From Acidobacteriota bacterium (GTDB lineage: Bacteria > Acidobacteriota > Terriglobia > Terriglobales > Acidobacteriaceae), in the NCBI GenBank assembly GCA_013289795.1, contig JABCZH010000016.1, positions 21,069 to 85,068 of the forward strand: DNA of 64,000 nt, written 5' to 3'. The position numbers and the translations under genes are program-made. The stretch's first letter is position 1, and each line of letters opens with the position of its first letter. The notes below the pieces were generated by a model. The model saw nothing but the letters and a program-made list of their open reading frames with translations. It ran no database searches and had not been told where the DNA came from. Shown one piece after another: positions 20,004 through 28,389 of the stretch.

Positions 20004-20234
20004 ATGGGCACTGCCCGGGTATTCCGGTCGGGGAACAGCCAGGCGGTCCGGTTGCCGAAGCAGTTTCGGGTGAAGAGCAAGGATGTTGAGATCTTTCGCC
20101 GGGGGGACGAGATCGTCCTGCGAGAGGTTAAGGGAAACATGGTCCGGGCGTTCGACCTGCTGGCGGGCCTGCCCGAGGATTTCGAAATCCCTGGCCGAGG
20201 CAAGGATCGCCCGCAAAAGCGGAAGGGCCTCTAG
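20004..20234 (+). CDS. vapB: VapB-type antitoxin (AbrB/MazE fold)
   Basis: 76 residues from ATG 20004, with GGAGG five bases upstream; a GTG at 19998 lies inside the Shine-Dalgarno sequence and is rejected. The N-terminal SpoVT/AbrB-like swapped-hairpin domain shows ARVFRSGNSQAVRLPKQFR, KDVEIFRRGDEIVLRE. The C-terminal half (GLPEDFEIPGRG, then a basic tail) should wrap around and inhibit the toxin. The gene ends immediately before the toxin start codon (TAG then GTG), so the two are translationally coupled. The promoter palindrome suggests autoregulation. Confidence 0.93.
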   Translation: MGTARVFRSGNSQAVRLPKQFRVKSKDVEIFRRGDEIVLREVKGNMVRAFDLLAGLPEDFEIPGRGKDRPQKRKGL

Positions 20235-20642
20235 GTGGAGACCCGGTTTCTGCTCGATACCAATATTTGCATATACATCCGGCAGAAACGACCGGAAGAA
20301 GTCTTGCGCCGCTTCCGGAATCTTCGCACCGGAGAGGCCGCTATTTCGGTCATCACCTACGGAGAGCTGATCTTTGGCGCGACCAAGAGCCAACAACGAA
20401 CACAAGCGCTTGAGCGTCTGGCCGAACTGCTCAACTGGCTGCCCGCGTTGCCTCTTCCTGAGAACGCCGCACAAGCTTATGGCATGATGCGCGCCGACCT
20501 GGCAGCGCGGGGTCAGATGATTGGCAACAACGACCTCTGGATCGCCTCTCATGCTCTGGCAGCAGAACTGACGCTGGTTACCAACAACGAGAAGGAATTC
20601 CGGCGCGTGCGGGGGCTGAAGGTGCAGAACTGGGCGGAATAG
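20235..20642 (+). CDS. vapC: VapC toxin, PIN-domain ribonuclease
   Basis: 135 residues, GTG start directly after the antitoxin stop. PIN-domain acidic residues are Asp8 (LLDTN), Glu44 (YGEL) and Asp100 (NDLWIA), with TNNEKEF near 116-122 where many homologues have TND. VapC toxins cleave tRNA or rRNA when released from VapB. The pattern LLDTNICIYI and TYGELIFGA puts it in the VapC4/5-like group with MazE-type antitoxins. Complete and apparently functional. It is a small selfish or stress module inserted between moaA and the YcxB gene. Confidence 0.94.
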   Translation: METRFLLDTNICIYIRQKRPEEVLRRFRNLRTGEAAISVITYGELIFGATKSQQRTQALERLAELLNWLPALPLPENAAQAYGMMRADLAARGQMIGNNDLWIASHALAAELTLVTNNEKEFRRVRGLKVQNWAE

Positions 20643-20657
20643 GCAGCTGTGTCGATG

Positions 20658-21149
20658 CTATTTACGGCGTATATTCTGGGTCAGAATAAGCCGAAACTCC
20701 TCCAACTGCGCTCCGGCGAAAGCACGTTTCGGGATGACTTGGAACTGTCGAGGCTTCAAGTAGAGTACAAAGAGATTTGGGGTTTCGCGAAATCTCGTGA
20801 AACCACTCCATTTTGTCTCGCCTTGTCCCAGATCGTTCTGATCAATCACTCCGCTTTCCTCAACACGTAACACCCGTGGCTTGACAAAGTCTGGATGCTT
20901 GCGAAACCACCTTCGGATCAATACGGGTCGTGTAAACCAGAATGCAAGCACAACAGCCATCCACAAGACGAAAATAATCACGGCAGCCGCCGCTTGCTTA
21001 AGACCCAAGGTCGTCAGAAAGAAAATTGCGAATAGAATAAACACACCGGCCAGAACCGAGGTTAGCATCTTCCGCCCCAAGGGCTTCGCCTCAGGCGTAC
21101 CGAGGGCTTCCGTGTAGTCGCTTAAGTCGCACTGGTATCGGACCTCCAT
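20658..21149 (-). CDS. YcxB-like membrane protein
   Basis: 163 residues with two membrane helices (about 31-50 and 54-73), a basic cytoplasmic turn (RPVLIRRWFRKHP) and a C-terminal soluble domain: GVIDQNDLGQGETKWSGFTRFRETPNLFVLYLKPRQFQVIPKRAF. That last pattern (W--F--F-ET---F-LY-----F-VIPKRAF) is the YcxB-like C-terminal domain. No function is known for this family. It converges on vapC and lies 52 bp after the ETF-quinone oxidoreductase on the opposite side. Confidence 0.8.
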   Translation of the reverse strand: MEVRYQCDLSDYTEALGTPEAKPLGRKMLTSVLAGVFILFAIFFLTTLGLKQAAAAVIIFVLWMAVVLAFWFTRPVLIRRWFRKHPDFVKPRVLRVEESGVIDQNDLGQGETKWSGFTRFRETPNLFVLYLKPRQFQVIPKRAFAGAQLEEFRLILTQNIRRK

Positions 21150-21201
21150 GGGTCGACTTGTTCAACGCGTCGCGGGAGATTTTCGAAAACGCAACAATGC
21201 T

Positions 21202-22917
21202 TCACATCCCATCATAATTCGGCCCACCGCCGCCTTCAGGCGGGACCCACGTAATGATCTGATACGGATCGGCGATATCGCAGGTCTTGCAGTGTACGCA
21301 GTTCGACGGGTTCAGGCTGATGCGTTTGCCGTTGGGCTGCTCGGCGTCGTCCACCATTTCATATACGTTGGCGGGACAGAAACTCTGACAGGGACTGCCG
21401 AATTCTTTCACACAACGGGCATTGCAGATGTTGGTATCGTGGATGATCAGGTGCGACGGTTGGTCTTCTTCGTGTTTCGTTCCTGAGTGATAAAGGTCAG
21501 TGAGCTTGTCGAAAGTCAGTTTGCCATCGCCCTTGGCGGGGCCCAGCAGGTGCGCTTCAGCGCCGCCATCGGCGGGCAACTCAGCCAGTCTTTTCATGTG
21601 CTCGGGTCCGCTGCGGTTGGTGTAACGGGCGCGCAGGCCGCGTCCGCCGGTGAACTGCTGAATGCCGGCGTTGAACATGCCCGCCCAGAAGCCGTGCTCG
21701 AACCCCTGATGGAAATTGCGCACCTTCCATAGCTCGTCTTTGATCCAGCTGGATTCCACTTTCTTCTGAAAGCCGCTCAGCGTCTTCGCCGACGAATCAC
21801 CTTTCGTTACCGCTTCGAAAGCGGTCTCGGCCGCCAGCATTCCGCTCTTGATCGCGAGATGGATTCCCTTCAATCGTTGAGAATTCAGGAATCCTGCCGC
21901 GTCTCCCAGAATCATCCAGCCATTGCCTGCGACTGGCGGAATCGCCCACCAGCCGCTATAGGGAAACGACTTCGCCCCATAGCGAATCATCTTCCCGCCC
22001 GCGAGCAGCTTAGCAACCATGGGATGCTGCTTGAAATCTTGCAATACGCGCTGGGGATCGAGCCGTGGATCGGGATAGTCGAGCGCCGTCACAAAACCGA
22101 GCGAGACTACGTTGTCCTTGCCGCCGTAAATCCAGGCGCCGCCGTAATCCTTGGTGGTCAGCGGCCAGCCCATGGTGTAAATGACTTCGCCAGGCGCGAC
22201 GCGGCCCCCCGGAACTTCCCACAGCTCTTTTACTCCCTGACCGTAGACCTGCGGATTGCAGCCTTTCGCGAGATCGAACTTGGCAATAAGCTGTTTGGTC
22301 AGTGATCCGCGCGTGCCTTCGGCGAGAATTACGACTTTGGCATTCAGGTCATAGCCCGGTTCGAAGTTGGATTTCTGATGGCCTTCCTTGTCGATTCCCT
22401 TGTCGTCGGTGCGGACGCCGGTAACACGGTCACCGTCAAACAACAGTTCCGAACCGGCAAACCCAGTAAACACGGTGATCCCAGTGGCTTCAACTTTGCT
22501 GCCCAGCCACTTCACGAAGCGGTTGAGCGAAATGACGTAGTTGCCGTGATCACGGAGCGGCGGTGGGGTGATGGGAAACTTAAGCTTGCCTTTCTCGGTG
22601 AGGAAGTAAACGGATTCTTTCGTGACCTCAGCATCGAGCGGCGCTTCTTTCTCGAAGCCAGGCAGCAGCTCACGCATCGATCGCGGATCGAGCAGCGCGC
22701 CGGAAAGACAGTGCTGACCGATCTCCCGCGCTTTCTCGAGGACGTAGATGTTTTCTTTGCTGAGCTGAGAATCAGGGTTTTTGGCGTTGTGTTCGTCGAT
22801 CAACTGGGAGAGGCGCAGCGCGCACGCCATGCCCGCGGGCCCGCCGCCGACGATGACCACGTCAGCCGGCATCTGTGGGCGGTCGATGCCTTCGAGAGGT
22901 TTGCGAAAGATCAGCAC
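21202..22917 (-). CDS. Electron transfer flavoprotein-ubiquinone oxidoreductase
   Basis: 571 residues from GTG 22917. The FAD-binding motif VVIVGGGPAGMACAL (near 20-34), the middle ubiquinone-binding region (GWPLTTKDYGGAWIY) and FAD motif GDAAGFLNSQRLKGIHLA are present. The C-terminus carries the [4Fe-4S] ligands C-x-x-F-CPANVYE and CVHCKTCDI. It takes electrons from reduced ETF and passes them to quinone, linking acyl-CoA and other dehydrogenases to respiration. It is followed in the transcript order etfB-etfA-ETF-QO, all on the minus strand. An ATG at residue 16 is an alternative start; no good ribosome-binding site is seen for the GTG. Confidence 0.95.
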   Translation of the reverse strand: MLIFRKPLEGIDRPQMPADVVIVGGGPAGMACALRLSQLIDEHNAKNPDSQLSKENIYVLEKAREIGQHCLSGALLDPRSMRELLPGFEKEAPLDAEVTKESVYFLTEKGKLKFPITPPPLRDHGNYVISLNRFVKWLGSKVEATGITVFTGFAGSELLFDGDRVTGVRTDDKGIDKEGHQKSNFEPGYDLNAKVVILAEGTRGSLTKQLIAKFDLAKGCNPQVYGQGVKELWEVPGGRVAPGEVIYTMGWPLTTKDYGGAWIYGGKDNVVSLGFVTALDYPDPRLDPQRVLQDFKQHPMVAKLLAGGKMIRYGAKSFPYSGWWAIPPVAGNGWMILGDAAGFLNSQRLKGIHLAIKSGMLAAETAFEAVTKGDSSAKTLSGFQKKVESSWIKDELWKVRNFHQGFEHGFWAGMFNAGIQQFTGGRGLRARYTNRSGPEHMKRLAELPADGGAEAHLLGPAKGDGKLTFDKLTDLYHSGTKHEEDQPSHLIIHDTNICNARCVKEFGSPCQSFCPANVYEMVDDAEQPNGKRISLNPSNCVHCKTCDIADPYQIITWVPPEGGGGPNYDGM

Positions 22918-22933
22918 AAAGACAAACCCGGCC

Positions 22934-23003
22934 GCGGATTTACACAGATCTTCACGGATTGTTTGATTAGGAGATCAGCGTTCATCAGCGTTAATCAGCG
23001 GCG
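22934..23003. repeat. Short repeats with 10-bp period between etfA and ETF-QO genes
   Basis: Three tandem units ATCAGCGTTC, ATCAGCGTTA, ATCAGCGGCG (22974-23003), preceded by the imperfect pair CGGATTTACACAGAT / CTTCACGGATT (22934-22960). Sequences of this style occur as dispersed intergenic repeats in many environmental genomes; the period here is 10, not 7 as in the other arrays. Confidence 0.7.
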
Positions 23004-23008
23004 AAAAA

Positions 23009-24004
23009 CTAGCTTCCAGCCTTCGCCTTCTTTACTTCTTCGATCAGCGGCGGAACGATGTCGAACAAATTTCCTACAACGGCGAAATCGGCGATCTCGA
23101 AAATCGGCGCTTCTGAATCCTTGTTGATCGCAATGATCGTCCGCGCTCCTTTCATTCCAACAATGTGCTGAATGGCGCCGCTGATGCCGAGAGCGAGATA
23201 CAGCTTGGGCGCAACCGTCTGGCCGGACGATCCAATCTGCCGGTCCATGGGCAACCATCCGGAGTCGCAGATAGGACGCGAGGCCGCAAGCTCGCCGCCC
23301 AAGGCTTCGGCTAATTGTTTGGCCAGTTCGATGTTCTTCTGCTCTTTGATTCCGCGGCCGACGGAAACAATGATCTCGGCCTGCGTCAGGTCAACCGCCT
23401 GCTTGGCTTCTTTGAAAACATCCTGCGGTTTGTTGCGTATGACACCGTCAGCAATATTTACGTTGACGGTCTCAACCGGGGCTGCGCTTGCCCCAGCTTC
23501 GGCCTTGTCACCGCGGAAAGCGCCGTTCTGGAAGGTCACAAACCACGGAGCATCGCACGCGAAGCTAACATCGGCGGTTAGCTTGCCCTGAAACATCTGG
23601 CGGGTAAACAGCAGGTTGGAGCCGTCTTTCTTATAACCGATGCAGTCGCTGATGGCGGTGCGTCCCATGGCGGTCGCCAGCTTGGGGACGAAGTCGCGTA
23701 CCTGGTAGGTATGCGGCATGAGCACCAGCTTGGGCTGCTTCGATTCGATGAACTGCTTTAGCGCGGCGGAGAATGCTTCAGGAGTGTAAGGCTCGAGCTT
23801 GGGCGACTCGACCGCATAAACCTTGGACGCTTTCTTGGCAGCTATTTCGCCAGCGAAACCCGCCACGCCGCGGCCGACGACAGCAGCTTCGAGCGTCCAG
23901 CCCGTGTCGACGGCGATAGCCTGGCCGGCAGCGACCGTCTCCCAGGAAACGCGGTTGAGCTTGCCTTCACGTTGTTCGACGACTACGAGGATGCTATCTG
24001 CCAT
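23009..24004 (-). CDS. etfA: Electron transfer flavoprotein alpha subunit
   Basis: 331 residues. The C-terminal FAD-binding domain shows VSVGRGIK, LGGELAASRPICDSGWLP, GSSGQTVAPKLYLALGISGAIQHIVGMK and AINKDSEAPIFEIADFAVVGN, all standard for EtfA. The N-terminal domain contacts EtfB. The heterodimer carries FAD and AMP and shuttles electrons from dehydrogenases to the ETF-quinone oxidoreductase encoded downstream. It is separated from etfB by 57 bp that contain a 7-bp repeat array. Confidence 0.97.
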   Translation of the reverse strand: MADSILVVVEQREGKLNRVSWETVAAGQAIAVDTGWTLEAAVVGRGVAGFAGEIAAKKASKVYAVESPKLEPYTPEAFSAALKQFIESKQPKLVLMPHTYQVRDFVPKLATAMGRTAISDCIGYKKDGSNLLFTRQMFQGKLTADVSFACDAPWFVTFQNGAFRGDKAEAGASAAPVETVNVNIADGVIRNKPQDVFKEAKQAVDLTQAEIIVSVGRGIKEQKNIELAKQLAEALGGELAASRPICDSGWLPMDRQIGSSGQTVAPKLYLALGISGAIQHIVGMKGARTIIAINKDSEAPIFEIADFAVVGNLFDIVPPLIEEVKKAKAGS

Positions 24005-24025
24005 GAATGCCTTTTCTTCAAAAAC

Positions 24026-24060
24026 CAGTTATTAGTTGCCAGATCTCAGTTCTCAGTTGC
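24026..24060. repeat. Heptamer array between etfB and etfA
   Basis: Five 7-bp units in exact register: CAGTTAT, TAGTTGC, CAGATCT, CAGTTCT, CAGTTGC (consensus CAGTTNY). It ends two bases before the etfB stop codon. Confidence 0.8.
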
Positions 24061-24061
24061 G

Positions 24062-24832
24062 CTAGAGTACGCGCACTTCGTTTCGTAGTTTGTCCACCAG
24101 CTTCTTGGCAATTTCGGCGGCCGGGCCTTCCAGAAACTGTGTCTGTTTAGTCTTCTGGGGAACGTAGAGCCGCTCGATCTTTTGCAGGTTGGTGCTTAAC
24201 GCCGATTGCACATCCGCCATCGCAACCTTGCGCAGGGGCTTATTCTTGGCCTGCTTGATGCCGATCAAGGTCGCGTAGCGCAATTTGTTGATACCGGATT
24301 GAATCGTCAGAACCGCTGGCAGCGGCATGTCCACGAACTGGAAGAATCCGGCTTCGAGTTCGCGTTTGACGCGAATTCCGGCGTCGTTCTTTTCGATGTG
24401 CATGATGATGGTGGCGTGCGGCCAGCCCAGCAGTTCGGCGAGAACCACACCGGTTTGTGCGTAACCGTAGTCATCGGATTGCAGACCGGTAAAGATCAGG
24501 TCGAACTGCTCCTCTTTGACGGCCGCCGCGAAGGCGCGGGCGGTGTTGAGAGCATCAAGGCCAACGAAAGCGTTGTCTTCGAGGTGGATGGCGCGGTCAG
24601 CACCTTTGGCCAAGGCTTCGCGCAAAACCTGCTGGGAGCGAGCGGGGCCGGAGGTGATGACGACAACTTCTCCGCCATGTTTCTCTTTTTGGCGGAGCGC
24701 TTCTTCCAGCGCATAGGCGTCTGGTTCGTTGACTTCGTAAGAAACGTCTTCCCGGATCCAGGTGCCCGACTCGTTCAACTTGAGCGGCGCGTCTTTCTGC
24801 GGCACCTGCTTCATGCAGACCAGAATCTTCAA
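24062..24832 (-). CDS. etfB: Electron transfer flavoprotein beta subunit
   Basis: 256 residues. Family landmarks: KILVCMKQVP at the start, VNEPDAYALEEALRQKEKHGGEVVVITSGP, LIFTGLQSDDYGYAQTGVVLAELLGWPHATI (AMP-binding region) and REL--GFFQFVDMPLPAVLTIQSGINKLRY. EtfB binds AMP and docks to EtfA; together they carry electrons from acyl-CoA-type dehydrogenases. First gene of the etfB-etfA-ETF-QO cluster; no dehydrogenase gene is adjacent. Confidence 0.97.
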   Translation of the reverse strand: MKILVCMKQVPQKDAPLKLNESGTWIREDVSYEVNEPDAYALEEALRQKEKHGGEVVVITSGPARSQQVLREALAKGADRAIHLEDNAFVGLDALNTARAFAAAVKEEQFDLIFTGLQSDDYGYAQTGVVLAELLGWPHATIIMHIEKNDAGIRVKRELEAGFFQFVDMPLPAVLTIQSGINKLRYATLIGIKQAKNKPLRKVAMADVQSALSTNLQKIERLYVPQKTKQTQFLEGPAAEIAKKLVDKLRNEVRVL

Positions 24833-24933
24833 GGAACACTCCTGAGACGTCGCAAAGAACGGTCTCTACAGATACACAGTCATTGGCAGACCAGTCAGTA
24901 TAAATGAGCGGAACGGAACTGAGGAAACGCCGG

Positions 24934-25167
24934 TTACTCGGTGAACACAACCGACTGCACGCCGGAAATCTCGAAGCGCTTGCGGCAGCGGAGGTTCTTG
25001 CAGGCCATCATGTCATCTTTGCGGAGCATGTAGGAGCGGGCTTTGGCGAACTTGGCGCGATCGCGGTCGTCCCCGCGGCCCGGGAGTTGCCTTTTCTTGG
25101 TGCGCACAAACCAGGTGATTTCGTATTCCCCGGACTGCTGGCAGTGGGGACAGTTCAGGTTCGCCAT
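24934..25167 (-). CDS. Small zinc-ribbon-like protein
   Basis: 77 residues from ATG 25167 (MANLNCPHCQQ), which has AGGA seven bases upstream. A longer start at 25209 lies directly after a 7-bp repeat array and lacks a ribosome-binding site. CPHC near the N-terminus and CKNLRC near the C-terminus are likely to bind one zinc. Between them is a charged segment (WFVRTKKRQLPGRGDDRDRAKF). No function is known; the single-domain zinc ribbon could bind nucleic acid or protein. It is 101 bp upstream of etfB on the same strand. Confidence 0.7.
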   Translation of the reverse strand: MANLNCPHCQQSGEYEITWFVRTKKRQLPGRGDDRDRAKFAKARSYMLRKDDMMACKNLRCRKRFEISGVQSVVFTE

Positions 25168-25212
25168 CTTCTTTTCCTGGCGCTCGTCGAAAAAGTCGCG
25201 TTCGTCCATAGC

Positions 25213-25247
25213 GGTCGTTGGTCGTTCGTCGTTGGTCGTCGGTCGGG
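25213..25247. repeat. Heptamer array upstream of the zinc-ribbon gene
   Basis: Five in-register units GGTCGTT, GGTCGTT, CGTCGTT, GGTCGTC, GGTCGGG. The same unit family (GTCGTNG or its complement) appears at 15635-15724 and 35800-35813. Confidence 0.85.
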
Positions 25248-25311
25248 CCCCAACGGCTTACCCTTGATTATTGCACGTCAGCCGCAGGTCAGGTGTGGCA
25301 AGATGTGAATT

Positions 25312-25476
25312 ATGCGCAGGAAGAAGAAGCCAAAAACATTTCGGGCGGTCGAGGCGGTGAAGGCGATGGCACGGGAGCGAATAGGCGCGCCTAAGGCGTC
25401 GCAAGTGGTCGTAGGCCGGAAGAAGAAGGACGAAAAGCACAAGCCGACGCTGGAGCGGCTTTTGGGTGAGGAATGA
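25312..25476 (+). CDS. Small highly basic protein, 54 residues
   Basis: ATG 25312 to TGA 25474-25476. The product starts MRRKKKPKTFRAVEAVKAMA and ends TLERLLGEE; 17 of 54 residues are Lys or Arg. The pattern (basic start, VEAVKAMARERIG amphipathic helix, a GRKKKDEKHKPTLE tail) looks like a structured nucleic-acid-binding peptide rather than chance. No strong Shine-Dalgarno sequence is seen. No family name can be given. It is divergent from the zinc-ribbon gene across a repeat array. Confidence 0.55.
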   Translation: MRRKKKPKTFRAVEAVKAMARERIGAPKASQVVVGRKKKDEKHKPTLERLLGEE

Positions 25477-25506
25477 ACAGACCACCGTAAGAGTCCCGCG
25501 CCGGAA

Positions 25507-25908
25507 CTACGGCGTCGTCGTGGGGCAATTGTTTATGCTAGGCCCGTCCACCGTCACGCTCGTCGTGCCCGTGATCACGTTCCCCGTAGGGTCATTCGTC
25601 GTCAGGCTCGCCGTAACCGTGGAAACCCCACAGTTAGTATTCGGAGTAACCTTGCCAGCGCTCGTGACCTGTGCCACCAACGTGACCGACGACGCCCAGG
25701 TAACCTGGCTGGTGAGGTCTTTGGTGGCCGGAGGATGCTCGTAGACACCCGTAGCCGTGAGTTGGGCAAAGAGCGCGGGATCCGCCGCGCCAAAGACAAC
25801 GGCGGCAGGGGTGACATTGATTGACAGGAGATGTTGGTTACTCCCACAACTGGGGAGCAGCGTTGCCGCTGCCCAAATCGCGACCAATCCAGACCACTTG
25901 TGCCTCAT
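25507..25908 (-). CDS. BIG-type Ig-like domain lipoprotein
   Basis: 133 residues: signal peptide with lipobox LLPSC (Cys21), then a single Ig-like domain with LLSINVTPAAVVFGAA, LFAQLTATGVYEHPPATKDLTSQVTWAS, and a strand-rich C-terminus with two cysteines (TNCGVST, INNCPTTTP) that may form a disulfide. The N-terminal half resembles BIG2 domains. Probably exported to the outer membrane or periplasm; no partner is visible. Stop codon lies 30 bp after the small basic gene on the opposite strand. Confidence 0.72.
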   Translation of the reverse strand: MRHKWSGLVAIWAAATLLPSCGSNQHLLSINVTPAAVVFGAADPALFAQLTATGVYEHPPATKDLTSQVTWASSVTLVAQVTSAGKVTPNTNCGVSTVTASLTTNDPTGNVITGTTSVTVDGPSINNCPTTTP

Positions 25909-26004
25909 GGCTGCTCCTGGACAACCGTTCTGCCGGCCTCAGGGAAATCTATTGAAAGTCGTGGCCGAAATCAATAGCGCCTTTGTTACCCGCCGATCTT
26001 GGAC

Positions 26005-27039
26005 CTAGCCCTTAACCGTTTCCGCCACAAACCCAGCGAACCGCCTGACATCCGCTTCCGTGGTATCGAATGAGCACATCCAGCGCACCACCGACTCCTC
26101 TTCGCTCCACACGTAAAAGAAGTAACGTTTCTGCAGTTTGGCGATCGCCCGTCGCGGGATCTGCGCGAATACTCCATTCGCTTCCACCGAGTAAACGACC
26201 TTTACTCCAGAAATCCTGCCAACTTCTTTCTTCAGTAGAGCCGCCATGCGATTGGCATGTTGAGCGTTTTTCTTCCACAAGCCGTCCGACAACAGCGCTT
26301 CCAATTGTGCCGAGATAAAGCGCATTTTGGAAGCAAGCTGCATGCCCTGCTTGCGCATGTACAGGAAGTCGGTCGCCAGTGTCTTGTCGAAGAAGACGAC
26401 TGCCTCCGCGCCCATGGCGCCGTTCTTGGTCCCGCCGAAAGATAAAACATCGACACCCAAGTCCCGTGTGGCTTGGCGCAGGTTCAATCCCAAGCTGACC
26501 GCCGCGTTGGCGATGCGGGCCCCGTCCATGTGCAGAAACATGTCTCGGTCGTGGGCAAAACGGGCCAGGTCGCGAATCTCCTTCGGCTCGTAGACCGTCC
26601 CCAATTCGGTGGCTTGAGTGATGGAAATGACCTTCGGCTGAACGTGGTGCTGGTCGCCGATGCCATGGTAAGCGTGGCTGACCGACTCGACTGTCAGCTT
26701 GCCGTCCGGCGCATCGATGAGAACCAGTTTGCAGCCGGTAAACTTTTCCGGAGCGCCGCATTCGTCGGTATGAATGTGTGCCGCATCGGTGCAAATTACC
26801 GCGTGGAAGGACTCGGTCAGCGCCTTCAGGCTCAGGCAATTGGCCGCCGTGCCGTTGAACACAATGAAGACTTCCGCGTCCGCCCCGAAGTGCTGCTTGA
26901 ACTTAGCGACCGCCCTTCGGGTATGGGGATCGTCGCCATAACCCACCGCGTGCCCGGTGTTCGCCCGGGCAACTGCTTGCAACACATCGGGATGGATACC
27001 GGCGTTATTGTCGCTGGCGAAGCTGCGGGCGGGTTTCAT
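26005..27039 (-). CDS. Threonine aldolase (beta-eliminating lyase family)
   Basis: 344 residues of the fold-type I PLP enzyme family. The N-terminal FASDNNAGIHPDVLQAV and GYGDDPHT match low-specificity L-threonine aldolases; FNGTAANCLSL binds the cofactor phosphate, FLHMDGARIANA holds the PLP-contacting Asp and Arg, and the Schiff-base lysine lies in SFGGTKNGAMGAEAV. It cleaves threonine or allo-threonine to glycine and acetaldehyde. L- versus D-specificity cannot be read from the sequence. A tryptophanase-like activity is unlikely given the motifs. Monocistronic, divergent from the RND pump. Confidence 0.92.
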   Translation of the reverse strand: MKPARSFASDNNAGIHPDVLQAVARANTGHAVGYGDDPHTRRAVAKFKQHFGADAEVFIVFNGTAANCLSLKALTESFHAVICTDAAHIHTDECGAPEKFTGCKLVLIDAPDGKLTVESVSHAYHGIGDQHHVQPKVISITQATELGTVYEPKEIRDLARFAHDRDMFLHMDGARIANAAVSLGLNLRQATRDLGVDVLSFGGTKNGAMGAEAVVFFDKTLATDFLYMRKQGMQLASKMRFISAQLEALLSDGLWKKNAQHANRMAALLKKEVGRISGVKVVYSVEANGVFAQIPRRAIAKLQKRYFFYVWSEEESVVRWMCSFDTTEADVRRFAGFVAETVKG

Positions 27040-27206
27040 GGCACCAATAATGTAGCAGAGGTATTCAGCCCGGAATGATAACTTTCTCTTTCTTTTCCAG
27101 TCTAACCGGGCCTGATTGAAATGATTTTGGCAGCCGGGGAAGGCCTGCTAAAGGTTTCGGCTTCAAGCCTCGAAGAATTCAGGGTTACGTGGTAGGGTAC
27201 TGGGGA

Positions 27207-28331
27207 ATGCCGCAAGACTGGTCCACTTCCGCCGAAGAGAACAAGCTTGTTCGGGCACTGGGTCTGGGCTGTCTGCTGGTCGCCGCCATGGTGTCAGCAG
27301 CGTGCAGCAACGCGTCGGTCAAGGGCGCATCCCCACAGGACGTTCCCAGCATCCCGGTCAAGATCGAAGTCGCCCGCTCCGTTCCCCTCAGCGATACGAC
27401 CGAATACGTCGCCACGCTGAAATCCCGCGACTCCGCCATCCTGATGCCGCAGGTCGAGGGACAGATCACCGAGATACGGGTGCGCTCCGGTGATCATATT
27501 TCTGCGGGCGCGATCATGATGCAGATCGATCCCGCCAAACAGCAAGCCACCGTGACCAGCCAGGAGAATGCCAAGGCGGCACAGTTGGCCAACTTGAAAC
27601 TGTCGCAACAACAATATGAGCGTACCAGCGGACTCTATGCCGCGGGCGTGGTCAGCAAGCAGGACCTCGATCAGGCTAAAGCCGCGCTGGACGCGGCTCA
27701 GGCGCAGTTGCAGTCTATGGACGCACAAGTCCGCGAGCAGCAAGTGCAGCTTCATTACTACAACGTGGTTGCGCTCTGGGCCGGAATCGTGGGCGACATT
27801 CCGGTCCGCGTGGGCGATCGCGTGACCACCACGACCATGCTCACCACGGTGGACAAGCCCGGCAGTCTCGAGGCCTACATTTACGTTCCGGTCGAGAAGT
27901 CTTCTCAACTCAAGGCAGACATGCCGGTACAAATTGTCGACGGTACAGGCAATGTGATGGCCGACAGCCGAGTCAGTTTTCTTTCGCCGCAAGTGGACAA
28001 CACCACCCAGACGGTGCTGGTGAAGGCGCGCATTGCCAACAACGAAGACAAGCTGCGCAATCTGCAGTTCATTCGCGCCCGCATGATCTGGGGAACGCGT
28101 CAGGGCCCGGTGGTTCCAGTGCTGGCGGTTACGCGAATCGGAGGGCAGTATTTCGCGTTTGTAGCGGAAGACCAGAATGGAAAGCTGGTGGCGCACCAGA
28201 AGCCACTGCGGGTCGGCGAGATGGTCGGTAATGACTATGTGGTGCTGGAAGGCATCAAGCCGGGCGACAAAGTGATTGTTTCCGGAACCCAGTTTCTGGT
28301 GGATGGAGCGCAGGTGGCCCCGCAAGGTTAG
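27207..28331 (+). CDS. RND efflux pump periplasmic adaptor (membrane fusion protein)
   Basis: 374 residues from ATG 27207 (GTG 27189 is an alternative). A lipoprotein signal with SAAC is followed by the lipoyl half-motifs (AILMPQVEGQITEIRVRSGDHISAGAIMMQID), a helical hairpin rich in Gln and Ala (about 110-170) and the second lipoyl half plus beta-barrel (AGIVGDIPVRVGDRVT; PGSLEAYIYVPVEKSSQL). It links the inner-membrane pump encoded 58 bp downstream to an outer-membrane channel, which is not in the window. The usual VTAP before AGIVG is VVALW here. Substrates unknown. Confidence 0.93.
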   Translation: MPQDWSTSAEENKLVRALGLGCLLVAAMVSAACSNASVKGASPQDVPSIPVKIEVARSVPLSDTTEYVATLKSRDSAILMPQVEGQITEIRVRSGDHISAGAIMMQIDPAKQQATVTSQENAKAAQLANLKLSQQQYERTSGLYAAGVVSKQDLDQAKAALDAAQAQLQSMDAQVREQQVQLHYYNVVALWAGIVGDIPVRVGDRVTTTTMLTTVDKPGSLEAYIYVPVEKSSQLKADMPVQIVDGTGNVMADSRVSFLSPQVDNTTQTVLVKARIANNEDKLRNLQFIRARMIWGTRQGPVVPVLAVTRIGGQYFAFVAEDQNGKLVAHQKPLRVGEMVGNDYVVLEGIKPGDKVIVSGTQFLVDGAQVAPQG

Positions 28332-28386
28332 TTTCTGGTTTCTAGAATGTGAAGGACCAGAAGCTGGAAACTAGAAGCTAGAAGCT
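28330..28386. repeat. Heptamer array between the two RND genes
   Basis: Units AGTTTCT, GGTTTCT, AGAATGT, then the complement family AGAAGCT, GGAAACT, AGAAGCT, AGAAGCT in one 7-bp register (28330-28350 and 28359-28386). The array starts on the adaptor stop codon and ends three bases before the pump ATG. Confidence 0.85.
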
Positions 28387-28389
28387 CGC

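Noticed and set aside
27294..28325. 343-codon open frame on the minus strand opposite the RND adaptor
   Set aside because: It is exactly antisense to a gene with clear lipoyl and barrel motifs; its product is rich in His, Arg and Leu without any domain, as expected for a complementary frame in GC-rich DNA.
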